64,000 nucleotides of DNA from Palaeococcus pacificus DY20341 (GTDB lineage Archaea > Methanobacteriota_B > Thermococci > Thermococcales > Thermococcaceae), in the NCBI RefSeq assembly GCF_000725425.1, contig NZ_CP006019.1, positions 620,001-684,000 of the forward strand. Direction: 5' to 3'. This document shows positions 17,676 through 26,369 of this stretch, one piece after another; position 1 is the stretch's first letter; each line of letters starts with the position of its first letter. The translations under genes and the position numbers were made by a program. A model generated the notes under the pieces. The model had not been told where the DNA came from. It worked only from the letters and a program-made list of their open reading frames with translations, and did not search any database.

Positions 17676-18296
17676 ATGAAGGAGGATTACTTTACCGAAA
17701 ATTTTTTGCTTGAACTTAAGGGAAAGTACTTTAGAGCGAGCAAATGGACTAAGATAAAGCCCTTTAAGCGCGCAGCGGTTTTAGCTATAGATTTGCAGCG
17801 CTACTTTTTAGACGAACGCTCCAAAGCTTACCTCCCCTCCACTGGGAGATTTATCCAGCATTTGAAGGCTTTTTACGAGAGTGTTGATATCCCGATAATA
17901 TTCACGCGCCACCACCATGCTGGAGATATGATGGAGTTCTGGTGGGGCGATAAAATGGAGAAAAATGAGCTCTTTGAAATCGTTGATGAGCTAAAGCCTT
18001 TCGCTCGCCGCATTGTAGACAAAAGAACTTACAATGCCTTTTACAATACAACGCTTGAAGCGCTTTTAAAAGAATTTAACATCGAGACGGTAATAATAAC
18101 AGGCGTGATGACACACCTATGCTGCGAGACCACCGCAAGGGAAGCGTTTGTGAGGGGCTTTAAGGTGGTCTTTCCGATAGACGGGACGTTAACGCAGAAT
18201 AGAGCCTTCCATGAGGGAACGATAAGGGCTTTAGCTCACGGTTTTGCCGCTACGCCGCTTTTGGAGGAGGTGAAGGAATGGCTCTCGTCGGAATAG
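17676..18296 (+). CDS. Isochorismatase-fold cysteine hydrolase
   Basis: 206 aa of the isochorismatase/nicotinamidase-like superfamily. The catalytic triad is intact: Asp in VLAIDLQRYF (about residue 35), Lys in VDKRTYNAF and Cys in MTHLCCETTAREA. A nicotinamidase role cannot be assumed; the substrate is unknown. Its end overlaps the next gene by 19 bases, so it is coupled to the FAD oxidoreductase and radical SAM genes. Confidence 0.88.
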   Translation: MKEDYFTENFLLELKGKYFRASKWTKIKPFKRAAVLAIDLQRYFLDERSKAYLPSTGRFIQHLKAFYESVDIPIIFTRHHHAGDMMEFWWGDKMEKNELFEIVDELKPFARRIVDKRTYNAFYNTTLEALLKEFNIETVIITGVMTHLCCETTAREAFVRGFKVVFPIDGTLTQNRAFHEGTIRALAHGFAATPLLEEVKEWLSSE

Positions 18297-19102
18297 TGGG
18301 TGCTGGAATTGGGGGGATAGCCACTGCAGTTCAATTAAAGCGTTATGGGATTGAGAGCGTCATCTTCGAACGCAATAAAATTGGAGGCTTAATAAGGAAC
18401 GCTTACTCCGTTGAAAACACGATGTTCTTTCCCAATGGAATTAAGGGGGAGAAAGTCGTTGAAATTCTTGAGGAGTACGTTAAGAAATACGACTTAAAGA
18501 TTCTGCGTGAAGAAGTTAGGGATATCTCAAAGAGTGGCGAGGAGTTTAAGGTGACCACGGATAAGGGACAGTACAGCTTTAAATACGTCGTTGTGGCGAG
18601 CGGCACTAGGCCTAAAAGATTGAGCATTAATGCTAGCAGGCTCTTCTACCATGTTGTTGATGTCCCACAAGGTCGCTTTGAGAGAGTCTTAATAATAGGC
18701 GGCGGCGATGTAGCCTTTGACTATGCCCTAACGATGAGCAAGCGCACGAGGGAAGTAATAATCCTAATGAGGAGCGAGCCAAAAGCCTTGCCCCTTCTCC
18801 AGGAGTACGTGAAAGAAAAATCAAATATCACGCTCCTAAGAGGACAGGTCTGGGAAGTTGAGGAAGGGGAAAAGCTTTTAGCTAAAACCACTGCTGGAGA
18901 TTTTGAGGTAGATGTGATATTAGCCGCGATAGGAAGAGAGCCCAACTTGGAGTTTGCGAAAGCAGTTTTGAATGAGCGCAATCTCTTCCTTGTTGGCGAT
19001 GTTAAGAACGGTATCTATAGACAGACTGCTTTGAGCATAGCGGATGGCATTAAAACGGCCATGATCATTTGGAGGAGGGAGAGATATGGAGATACTGAGT
19101 GA
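18278..19102 (+). CDS. FAD/NAD(P)-binding oxidoreductase (thioredoxin-reductase-like fold)
   Basis: 274 aa. Two dinucleotide-binding motifs: GAGIGGIATA at the N-terminus for FAD and GGGDVAFDYA near residue 140 for NAD(P)H; VVASGTRP, AAIGREPN and FLVGDV are the linking family motifs. The redox CxxC of thioredoxin reductase is absent, so it is a different electron-transfer partner. It overlaps the genes on both sides by 17-19 bases and may supply electrons to the radical SAM enzyme; that is inference. Confidence 0.88.
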   Translation: MALVGIVGAGIGGIATAVQLKRYGIESVIFERNKIGGLIRNAYSVENTMFFPNGIKGEKVVEILEEYVKKYDLKILREEVRDISKSGEEFKVTTDKGQYSFKYVVVASGTRPKRLSINASRLFYHVVDVPQGRFERVLIIGGGDVAFDYALTMSKRTREVIILMRSEPKALPLLQEYVKEKSNITLLRGQVWEVEEGEKLLAKTTAGDFEVDVILAAIGREPNLEFAKAVLNERNLFLVGDVKNGIYRQTALSIADGIKTAMIIWRRERYGDTE

Positions 19103-20024
19103 AATAGGCGATGAGCGCGTTGCAAAGGTCTACATTGGGAAGACCTCGAGGGGAAACATAGTTGAGTTCGTGGAGTCAATCCCAACGAAGGACATAAGCG
19201 AGAAATGGGTGCTCATCATCTCATCGCTCAACGGCTGCCCAGTTGGCTGTAAGATGTGCGATGCAGGCTTCTTCTACAAGGGCAAGCTGACATTGGATGA
19301 GCTCTTGGAACAGGTGGAGTACCCCATAAGAAAGCGCTTCCCCGATGGAAAGGTCAAGACAAAGAAGTTTAAAATCCAGTTCGCGAGGATGGGGGAGCCA
19401 GCATTTAACCCGGCCGTCATTGATGCCCTGCGTGTTCTAGGGGAGCGGTACGAGAACTTTCATCCATCCCTCTCAACCGTTGCCCCCATAGGTACGGACA
19501 AGTTCTTCGAGGAGCTCTTGGAGCTCAAGAAGGAGATGTTTAAGGACAACTTCCAGCTCCAGTTCTCAATACACTCAACCGATGAGAAGCAGAGGGACGA
19601 GATAATACCCATTAAGAAGTGGGACTTCGAAAGGATAGCCGACTATGGAGCTAGGTTTTACGATGAGGGAGGTAAGAAGATAACACTCAACTTCGCTTTA
19701 GCTGCTGAAAACATAGCTGATGCGGATGTAATAGAGGAACACTTCCCCAAAGAGTATTTCCTAATTAAGATTACGCCTCTCAACCCGACGGTCAGCGTGA
19801 AGAAGAACAAGCTCACCAACGACGTTGATTTAGAGACGGGCATGCCAATAAAGCACAGGCAGTTTGTCGATGCTCTTAGAGAGAAGGGCTATGATGTAAT
19901 TCTCTCAGTCGGAGACACCAAAGAAAACCTCATAGGCTCCAACTGCGGCCAGTACATCTTGAGGTTCATAAAAGAAAGGGAAGACCTCGGAGAGGCTTAT
20001 CTATACGCGAAAGAGATTGTTTAG
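19086..20024 (+). CDS. RlmN/Cfr-like radical SAM protein
   Basis: 312 aa. NGCPVGCKMCDAG gives the Cx3Cx2C 4Fe-4S ligands (C51, C55, C58). The order FARMGEPAFNP, STVAPIG, QFSIHSTD, KITPLNPT and SNCGQY follows RlmN/Cfr, including the C-terminal Cys (C287) that is methylated in that family. The N-terminal accessory domain of RlmN is missing, and the RlmN catalytic Cys (C118 in E. coli) is replaced by an Ile or Leu in VLIISS. Probably a methylating or alkylating enzyme with a different substrate. Last gene of the trio. Confidence 0.85.
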   Translation: MEILSEIGDERVAKVYIGKTSRGNIVEFVESIPTKDISEKWVLIISSLNGCPVGCKMCDAGFFYKGKLTLDELLEQVEYPIRKRFPDGKVKTKKFKIQFARMGEPAFNPAVIDALRVLGERYENFHPSLSTVAPIGTDKFFEELLELKKEMFKDNFQLQFSIHSTDEKQRDEIIPIKKWDFERIADYGARFYDEGGKKITLNFALAAENIADADVIEEHFPKEYFLIKITPLNPTVSVKKNKLTNDVDLETGMPIKHRQFVDALREKGYDVILSVGDTKENLIGSNCGQYILRFIKEREDLGEAYLYAKEIV

Positions 20025-20677
20025 CTCCCGAAGGGGCTCTCTTTTAATCTTTCATTTACAAACCTTACGATGTGCTTTGTGTCATCTTCTATTGTCTCAA
20101 GCTCTGGCTTCATGAAGACGTAGAGAACGTTTGTCTTTGGCGTCATCGAAATGTGCTTAACGTTTTCAAGCTTTGAAAAACCCTGGAGGAACTCCCTTAA
20201 TAACTCAACGTCCCTCCTTTTCTCAAAGAGTGCCTCGTATTTTTTGCCGTTCACTTCGATTATCTCCTTTTGGAGCATTTCTTCATCTTCTATCTTGGGT
20301 TTAATCCTGTAGTAGCCCTTTTGGATTAAATGGGCCTCGCGCTTTATCTTTGAGTAGGGGTGAATGACGAAGTAAATCTTGTCGTGTCTGTTGATGAGCT
20401 TTGAAATCGGAAAGTACAGGATGCTCTGCCTCGGAAGGAGCGTTAAAGTATACTCAAATTTGTCTATGTTGTTCTCCATAACTTTGTAGTACGCTCTAAA
20501 GCCTACATAGCCGCCAACCCAAATGTATTCTTTATCCTTCGGATTGACAACGTCTTCTATACTTCTCAAATAGTGTTGCATTATAGCCAAGTTCAGCTTT
20601 CTACCTTTATAAAACTGAAAAGTTGCAATTCCAGCCAAAATCATCAAAGCGAGCAAAAATTCAGGGCTAACCTCCAT
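20021..20677 (-). CDS. Membrane-anchored protein of unknown function
   Basis: 218 aa. One N-terminal helix (EFLLALMILAGIATFQF) anchors a predicted cytoplasmic alpha/beta domain with no family I recognise. Last gene of a minus-strand operon with two small paralogues, an ArsA-like ATPase and a DUF59-like protein; 2 bases downstream of the latter. It could be the membrane docking site for that ATPase. Tail-to-tail with the radical SAM gene, overlapping by 4 bases. Confidence 0.65.
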   Translation of the reverse strand: MEVSPEFLLALMILAGIATFQFYKGRKLNLAIMQHYLRSIEDVVNPKDKEYIWVGGYVGFRAYYKVMENNIDKFEYTLTLLPRQSILYFPISKLINRHDKIYFVIHPYSKIKREAHLIQKGYYRIKPKIEDEEMLQKEIIEVNGKKYEALFEKRRDVELLREFLQGFSKLENVKHISMTPKTNVLYVFMKPELETIEDDTKHIVRFVNERLKESPFGS

Positions 20678-20679
20678 GA

Positions 20680-20973
20680 TTATACCTCCTCCAATGGGTA
20701 GTATCTTTGAAGACTTACATCATCAATTATTTCAAAATCTGGGAGCTTCTCCCCTAAAACTTTTACTATCTCCCTAATTATCTTTGCGTAGACAGGCCAG
20801 TGGAGGGCCATTCCAAAGGGGCCCCTTGGTGTTCTCCTCACTAAATTGAGGAATATTAAGACTTTGTGGTCTTCTTTAATGATTCTGCTAACTATACCTA
20901 AACTCACTATGTCCTCACCGCTTATAGGCTCTTTCACTTTTTTGAGCTCCTCATAGATTTCGTCAACTTCCAA
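20680..20973 (-). CDS. DUF59/MIP18-like protein
   Basis: 97 aa. The arrangement ISGEDIVSLGIVSRIIKED...VLIFLNLVRRTPRGP...IIREIVKVLGE matches the DUF59 fold of Fe-S assembly factors (SufT/MIP18), where the sequence is normally PEIGIDIVSLGLV. The Cys usual after the third strand is absent. TTG start overlapping the ArsA-like gene by 11 bases, so it is coupled to it. An Fe-S targeting role is plausible but unproven. Confidence 0.62.
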   Translation of the reverse strand: MEVDEIYEELKKVKEPISGEDIVSLGIVSRIIKEDHKVLIFLNLVRRTPRGPFGMALHWPVYAKIIREIVKVLGEKLPDFEIIDDVSLQRYYPLEEV

Positions 20974-21955
20974 CTATTAGCCCCCCGACTTTTTCGAGCC
21001 ACTCAAGGCCCCTAGGCTCTTCTTCAAACATAGGCACTCTAACGATATCGATACCTTTGAACTCCTTCTCTATCTCTTTTAAAACTCTCTCCTGTGCCTC
21101 CATCCTTACTTTTAGCTTTGGATGCATCTCTTCGAGCTCAATCACTTTGTTGATAACTATCATGTTAAATGGAATCTTAAACTTCCTCAAGCTATCATAT
21201 GCTCTCTTTGTTTCGTAAAGAGGCAGCATTTCAGGGTTCATGACCGCGACAACGCTCGTCCTATCTTTGTTAGTCACTATCTCCCTAACAAACTCAATCT
21301 CCTTTTTATATGCTAGGAGCTCTCTCATTACTGCATCCTCTTTTTCATCGCTTGGCAGTTTGTACTCTTCGCCATCTATTACAAACTTCCTCTCTCCTTG
21401 AATCTTCTCTATAGCTTTTCTCCTGTCCAGAATTTTCCTCCGAAGGTCTATCAGCTTGTCCGTCCATATTAGCGCAATTTCCGGCAGGGCTAAGACTCTC
21501 AAAGTAAGGCCCGTCGGAGGTGTGTCGAAGATTATAACGTCCCACTTTTCACCCTCTTGGAGAATCTCCCTAATTGCCTCGAGCGTTGCGTACTCCTCTA
21601 TCCCGGGCGAAAAGCTCAAAACTTCAAAGTACTTCTCCAGGTTTATGACCGTCAGGTAGCGGTACATGTGCTTTAAGTTCGCTTCCAAATGCCGGAGGTA
21701 GTTCTTTATGAGCTTCTCCATGTCAAGCTCCATAGCATAGAGGTTCTTCATAATTTTCTTTGGCTTATCATTGAGTTTGACCATAAAGACGTCCCCTAGG
21801 TTGTGCGCTGGATCAGTGGAGACTATTAGTGTATTGTATCCTTTTTTAGCCAGTGCTATAGAAACCGCTGCTGAGCTTGTCGTTTTTCCAACACCACCCT
21901 TACCAATGAAGAATATCGTTCTAAAGCCGCTTTTTGGCTTTAAGTACTCCTTCAT
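20963..21955 (-). CDS. ArsA/Get3-family ATPase
   Basis: 330 aa, single-domain. Deviant Walker A GKGGVGKTT at residues 18-26, switch I DPAHNLGD and switch II DTPPTGLTLRVL place it in the ArsA/Get3 branch of SIMIBI dimeric ATPases. It contains no Cys, so the zinc-binding CxxC of eukaryotic Get3 and the arsenite site of ArsA are both absent. Candidate roles are targeting of membrane proteins or handling of a metal cofactor. GAGGTGAGGTT precedes the ATG. Central gene of the operon. Confidence 0.9.
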   Translation of the reverse strand: MKEYLKPKSGFRTIFFIGKGGVGKTTSSAAVSIALAKKGYNTLIVSTDPAHNLGDVFMVKLNDKPKKIMKNLYAMELDMEKLIKNYLRHLEANLKHMYRYLTVINLEKYFEVLSFSPGIEEYATLEAIREILQEGEKWDVIIFDTPPTGLTLRVLALPEIALIWTDKLIDLRRKILDRRKAIEKIQGERKFVIDGEEYKLPSDEKEDAVMRELLAYKKEIEFVREIVTNKDRTSVVAVMNPEMLPLYETKRAYDSLRKFKIPFNMIVINKVIELEEMHPKLKVRMEAQERVLKEIEKEFKGIDIVRVPMFEEEPRGLEWLEKVGGLIVGS

Positions 21956-21964
21956 AACCTCACC

Positions 21965-22234
21965 TCACGTTATTTCAAACATTGAAGCGATTTCACCAAA
22001 GATATCGTCCATATCCGTTGCTCTCCTCTGCATAACGTATATTTCGCGCACCATGTGAGGCATTAAGCGCATAACGAGCGTAGTCGGTGGAGATGGTATT
22101 CCAACGAAGGAACCCATAAGCACGAGCGCAAAGACGTTTTCCAGCTCCCTTTCTTCAAACTCAATATATTCCGTAGAACGAGCTTTAAATGAACCAAAAA
22201 ATCCTTTTAAGAACTTTTTTAATTCTTCAAACAT
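21965..22234 (-). CDS. Small conserved protein, paralogue of its upstream neighbour
   Basis: 89 aa. The core ELENVFALVLMGSFVGIPSP and then MPHMVREIYVMQRR is closely similar to the upstream gene, indicating tandem duplication. One hydrophobic segment around GIPSPP could insert in a membrane. Family not recognised. Overlaps the upstream gene by 8 bases and is followed by the ArsA-like ATPase after 9 bases. Confidence 0.68.
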   Translation of the reverse strand: MFEELKKFLKGFFGSFKARSTEYIEFEERELENVFALVLMGSFVGIPSPPTTLVMRLMPHMVREIYVMQRRATDMDDIFGEIASMFEIT

Positions 22235-22520
22235 TTAACCACCCCGTTTTAATTGTTAGAGGGTTGAGTGACTTTTCCTGCATTACATAAATCTCCCTAA
22301 TCATGTGAGGTAATAAGCGGTAGCTTAAATCTATCGGGGGATTTGGAATGCCGATACAGCTCCCCAGTAAGAGCAGTGCAAAAATATTCTCCAATTCTTC
22401 AAGCTCCCACTGGAGACCTCTAATGTATTGAAGCTTAAAACCTTCGTTAAATTCCCATAGAATTCTAATCGGTGCAGAAATCCAATACAAAATTTTCTTA
22501 AAAATCCTCTTCTTGTTCAT
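22227..22520 (-). CDS. Small conserved protein, paralogue of its downstream neighbour
   Basis: 97 aa. Basic and aromatic N-terminus, then ELENIFALLLLGSCIGIPNP and LPHMIREIYVMQEK, matching the next gene across about 45 residues (shared G-I-P-x-P-P). First gene of the five-gene ArsA-like operon; GAGGTGAGTTA precedes the ATG. Function unknown. Confidence 0.68.
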   Translation of the reverse strand: MNKKRIFKKILYWISAPIRILWEFNEGFKLQYIRGLQWELEELENIFALLLLGSCIGIPNPPIDLSYRLLPHMIREIYVMQEKSLNPLTIKTGWLNV

Positions 22521-22561
22521 TAACTCACCTCAAAAAGATTTAAAAGGGAATAAAAAAAGCT

Positions 22562-24301
22562 TCAAGCTGCTACGGCCTCATACTCCTCCTCTGGCTTCTT
22601 CCACGCTAAGTAGAAGTCATAAGCTAAGAGGATGTTCAAGAGAAGGCCGACTAACAATGCACCCTTTGCTCCAATAGTGGTTGTCACGTTGGGCAGTGGA
22701 ATGTACATGATGTACCATATAATTGCTGCGGTAACTGTTATCCAAAGGAAGAGCGCTGGGATTAAGACAGCATAAGTCCACTTTCCAGCTTTTTGAATCT
22801 TGTATGCCCATAGAGCAGCGGTCATCATAGCAATTGATGCTAATAGCTGGTTCATACCACCAAACGCTGGCCAGAGCACTTTATAACCTGAGCCCCAAGC
22901 CAAGTACGTTCCAAGTGAGGCTATGATGAATGAAGCGACCCACTTATTGGTTATCGTCTTCCACATGCCTTGGCTTGTGTCCGTCACCATTCCAAAGACT
23001 TCTTGCCATGCAAACCTTCCAAGCCTTGTAGCGGTGTCCAATGAAGTTAGAGCAAAGGCTGAGACCCAGAGGGTTGCAAAGGTCTTACCTAATGTTAAGT
23101 CTAAGCCGTAGAAGTCTGTCAATCCTTGGGCATAACCTGCAATGAATGTTCCAAGACCACCTTTGGTGATGTATTGAGTTCCCCAAGTTGTTGCCTCTGC
23201 GCTAAGCCCTGTGAGCTTAACTCCATAGACTGCTATGGCAGTGATAACGATTGTTGAGAGGAATCCCTCGGTGAACATTCCACCATAACCCACCATCAGA
23301 CCATGGATTTCACTGTCAAGCTGCTTTGATGTCGTTCCAGAGCCTACTATAGAGTGGAATCCACTCAAAGCACCACATGCAATAACTAATGGGATTGTCG
23401 GCCAGAACGGTGAGGGCTGTCCACCTACGACGTTTGCAGACCACATTGTAAAGCCTGGAGCTTCAAATGGCTTTGCTAATGCTATGAATGCTATACCTCC
23501 AATTAAGAGACCAAACCATAAGATGTAAGCGTTCAAGTAATCTCTTGGCTGTAAGAGCACCCATACTGGTAGTGATGAAGCCGCGATGATGTAAATCCAA
23601 AGGATTATGTTCCAATAGTGATATGCTTTTAGATAAGCTGCGCTTGCAGCATCTGTCTGTCCTTGAACGAGAATGAGCGGATGGTTTAATCCAAGCCAGA
23701 CTGCAATTATCAAGAGAATCAGCCCAATTGCAGTAGATGCATAAAAGTTGAGCTTTACTTTGTACATCAGCCATCCTAGAATCACGGCGACGATGAGGAA
23801 CAATAGTGTAGCGGTAGCTGCTTGTGGAGTCGTTGTCAACAGCTTTGATACCACCGCAACGAATGCCGCAACCACGAGGAGAAGGGCGAACCATATGTAA
23901 ACCTCAAAGGCAATACCTGTCCTCCTGCTCATGATTTTACCTGCAATCCACTGTATTGACTTACCATCATAGCGAACGGATGCCATCAATGCCAAATAGT
24001 CGTGCACTGCACCAATGAAGACGTTTCCAAACCAAACCCAGAGGAGTGATGGAATCCATCCCCACGCCATTGCTAATGCTGGACCTACGATAGGTCCTGC
24101 ACCTGCTATACTTGCAAAGTGGTGACCATAGAGAACCAATGGGTGCGCTGGAACGTAGTCAACGCCATCGTAGAGTTTGTGTGCGGGTGTTGGCCTGTTT
24201 GGATCGGCTTTAACAACTTTGCTCTGCAGGGATCTTCCATAACTAAAATACAGCGCCACATAGATAATGGCAGCCGCTAATATAATAGCTGCTGAGTTCA
24301 T
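22562..24301 (-). CDS. cstA: CstA-family peptide/pyruvate transporter
   Basis: 579 aa with about 16 hydrophobic helices. YDGVDYVPAHPLVLYGHHFASIAGAGPIVGPALA is the CstA signature; SGFHSIVGSGTTSKQ follows. Family members import peptides or pyruvate under carbon limitation. A TTG at 24304 is also in frame; the ATG at 24301 with GGAGGTG upstream is preferred. It has its own promoter with a 14-bp palindrome, so regulation by carbon state is likely. Confidence 0.93.
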   Translation of the reverse strand: MNSAAIILAAAIIYVALYFSYGRSLQSKVVKADPNRPTPAHKLYDGVDYVPAHPLVLYGHHFASIAGAGPIVGPALAMAWGWIPSLLWVWFGNVFIGAVHDYLALMASVRYDGKSIQWIAGKIMSRRTGIAFEVYIWFALLLVVAAFVAVVSKLLTTTPQAATATLLFLIVAVILGWLMYKVKLNFYASTAIGLILLIIAVWLGLNHPLILVQGQTDAASAAYLKAYHYWNIILWIYIIAASSLPVWVLLQPRDYLNAYILWFGLLIGGIAFIALAKPFEAPGFTMWSANVVGGQPSPFWPTIPLVIACGALSGFHSIVGSGTTSKQLDSEIHGLMVGYGGMFTEGFLSTIVITAIAVYGVKLTGLSAEATTWGTQYITKGGLGTFIAGYAQGLTDFYGLDLTLGKTFATLWVSAFALTSLDTATRLGRFAWQEVFGMVTDTSQGMWKTITNKWVASFIIASLGTYLAWGSGYKVLWPAFGGMNQLLASIAMMTAALWAYKIQKAGKWTYAVLIPALFLWITVTAAIIWYIMYIPLPNVTTTIGAKGALLVGLLLNILLAYDFYLAWKKPEEEYEAVAA

Positions 24302-24350
24302 CAAGGCACACCTCCATGTAAGAGAGTTTTCATTTGTTCATTTGTGTGCA

Positions 24351-24377
24351 TAAAATATATAAGAGTTTTCGAAAACT
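24351..24377 (-). promoter_or_regulatory. cstA promoter with perfect palindrome
   Basis: On the minus strand the TATA element CTTATATATTTTA (24351-24362) is directly preceded by AGTTTTCGAAAACT (24364-24377), a perfect 14-bp palindrome overlapping the BRE region. Position and symmetry suggest a regulator site. Confidence 0.5.
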
Positions 24378-24508
24378 TCTTGAACAAATTCCAAAAATTT
24401 CAAGCAGTAATTGACATAAACATGTACAAAGATTTAGATAATTGTACCAAAATTTACTCTATTTTGACAAAAATGAAGAGGATGAAAAACAACGCTGTCG
24501 AGTTAAAT

Positions 24509-26263
24509 TTAAGATAACTCGATTAGTAGTTGTCCTGTGTCGATGGTGTCGCCTTCTTTAACGTGGATTGCCTTAACCACACCATCCACCGGAGAAGGTA
24601 TTTCATTCTCCATCTTCATTGCTTCTAAAATGAGTAAACCCTGACCAGTCCTAACCTGCTCGCCCTCCCTAACAAGAATCCTCAAAATCTTACCAGGCAT
24701 CGGCGCAGTAACACTACCCTCCCCAGCAACAACCTGAGGCTTAGGCGCCGAAACAGGAACACTCGAAACCGAAGACGGCACAGAAGGCACCTGAACCTCA
24801 ACAGGAGCTTGTGCCATTGGCATGGCTAAGCTTTCGAGCTTAACGCCTTCAATGCCAACTTCATACTCTCTTCCACCAATGTAGATTTTGATGATTTTCC
24901 CTTTTGGTTTTTCTTTGAGGGGCTTGAGCTTTCCTTGTTTTCTAAGTTCAAAGAACTCTAAAGCAACCTGTGGGAAGAGGCAATAGGTTAAAACGTCCTC
25001 CTCTTTTTGGAGGTAACCTCTTTCTTCGAGCTCTTTTCTGCATTTCTCAAGCATTGGCTCAAGAAGGTCAGCTGGTCTCGTTGTTATTGGCTTTTCATCT
25101 CCAATTATGAGCTTTTTAATTTCTTCACTTATCTCTGCAGGAGGCTCTCCATAAAGACCTTTAACGTAGTTCTTAGTTTCCTGTGTAATCCTTTTGTATC
25201 TTCCAAAGAGCACGTTGAGAACGGCTTGGGTTCCAACTATCTGGGAAGTTGGGGTGACGAGCGGGGGATAGCCAAGCTCCTTTCTAACCTTTGGAATTTC
25301 TTCCAGAACTTCATCGAGCCTATCGAGAGCTTTCATTTCAGCTAACTGATTTATTAAGTTGGAGTACATCCCTCCAGGAATCTGATGAACAAGGACATCA
25401 GTATTTACCGTTAGGGCCTTCTTATTGAGCAGGTGGTCGTACTTTTTCTCTAAAAGTTCCCTGAGATACAGGTGAATTTCGTAAATCGTTTTCAAATTTA
25501 TTTTTGGCCTTAACTCTTTGGGAAGGACATGATATATTGTTTGAATCCCTGGCTGAGCTGTCCCAAATGCCAATGGACTTATAGCAGTGTCTATAAAGTC
25601 GGCTCCAGCTTCAACAGCCTTTAAATAGGTGGCAACTGCCAAACCGCTCGTTGAATGGGTGTGAACGTTAACTTTAATGCCATAGCGCTCTTTTATCTCT
25701 CTAACTAGCTCGTAGGCTTTTTGCGGCGTTAAGAGGGCTGCCATGTCCTTGATTGTTATGCAGTCCACATCTAAAGCTATGAGCTCATCGACAAGCTTCA
25801 TGTAGTAGTCGAGAGTAAATATTGGTCCGGTAGTGTAAGCTATTGATCCCTGCACCTCTGCACCGACTTCTTTAGCCTTTTTAATTGCCACTTTCATATT
25901 CCTGACATCATTTAAAGCATCAAAAACTCTGAAGATGTCTATGCCGTTTTTGTAAGCTAGCTCTACGAACCTTTCCACAACATCATCTGGATAGTGCTTG
26001 TATCCTACAATATTTTGCCCTCTAAGGAGCATTTGGAGCTTAGTCTTTTTAATGTGCTCGCGTAAAAGCTTAAGTCTCTCCCATGGGTCTTCCCTCAAAA
26101 AGCGCATCGCAGCATCGAAAGTTGCTCCTCCCCAGACTTCCATAGAATAAAATCCTATACTATCCATTTTTTCGGCAATTGGGAGCATATCCTGTGTGCT
26201 CATTCTTGTAGCTATGAGGGACTGATGAGCATCTCTAAATGTTGTGTCTATAATCTCGACCAT
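24509..26263 (-). CDS. Pyruvate carboxylase subunit B / oxaloacetate decarboxylase alpha, with biotin domain
   Basis: 584 aa. Carboxyltransferase TIM barrel: DTTFRDAHQSL at the N-terminus, GGATFDAAMRFL, RGQNIVGY, the Lys in TIKDMAALL, and HTHSTSGLA. After a Pro/Val/Ser-rich linker comes a biotinyl domain with EAMKMENEI, the biotinylated Lys. It transfers carboxyl groups between biotin and pyruvate/oxaloacetate; direction depends on partners not in this window. ATG 26263 follows GAGGTGATAAAG. Biotin ligase is encoded about 1 kb away. Confidence 0.9.
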   Translation of the reverse strand: MVEIIDTTFRDAHQSLIATRMSTQDMLPIAEKMDSIGFYSMEVWGGATFDAAMRFLREDPWERLKLLREHIKKTKLQMLLRGQNIVGYKHYPDDVVERFVELAYKNGIDIFRVFDALNDVRNMKVAIKKAKEVGAEVQGSIAYTTGPIFTLDYYMKLVDELIALDVDCITIKDMAALLTPQKAYELVREIKERYGIKVNVHTHSTSGLAVATYLKAVEAGADFIDTAISPLAFGTAQPGIQTIYHVLPKELRPKINLKTIYEIHLYLRELLEKKYDHLLNKKALTVNTDVLVHQIPGGMYSNLINQLAEMKALDRLDEVLEEIPKVRKELGYPPLVTPTSQIVGTQAVLNVLFGRYKRITQETKNYVKGLYGEPPAEISEEIKKLIIGDEKPITTRPADLLEPMLEKCRKELEERGYLQKEEDVLTYCLFPQVALEFFELRKQGKLKPLKEKPKGKIIKIYIGGREYEVGIEGVKLESLAMPMAQAPVEVQVPSVPSSVSSVPVSAPKPQVVAGEGSVTAPMPGKILRILVREGEQVRTGQGLLILEAMKMENEIPSPVDGVVKAIHVKEGDTIDTGQLLIELS

Positions 26264-26369
26264 CTTTATCACCTCTCACTGTCCAGAAATATGCATATCA
26301 CATATATAGGGCTTTCTACACACTAATGAGTAGAAATGTACATTAAAGATTGAAGATGAAGAAGAGAGC

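Noticed and set aside
23463-23894. 143-codon ORF in another frame inside cstA
   Set aside because: Same strand, shifted frame of a clear membrane protein; composition (Arg/Ser/Cys/His rich) is non-biological.
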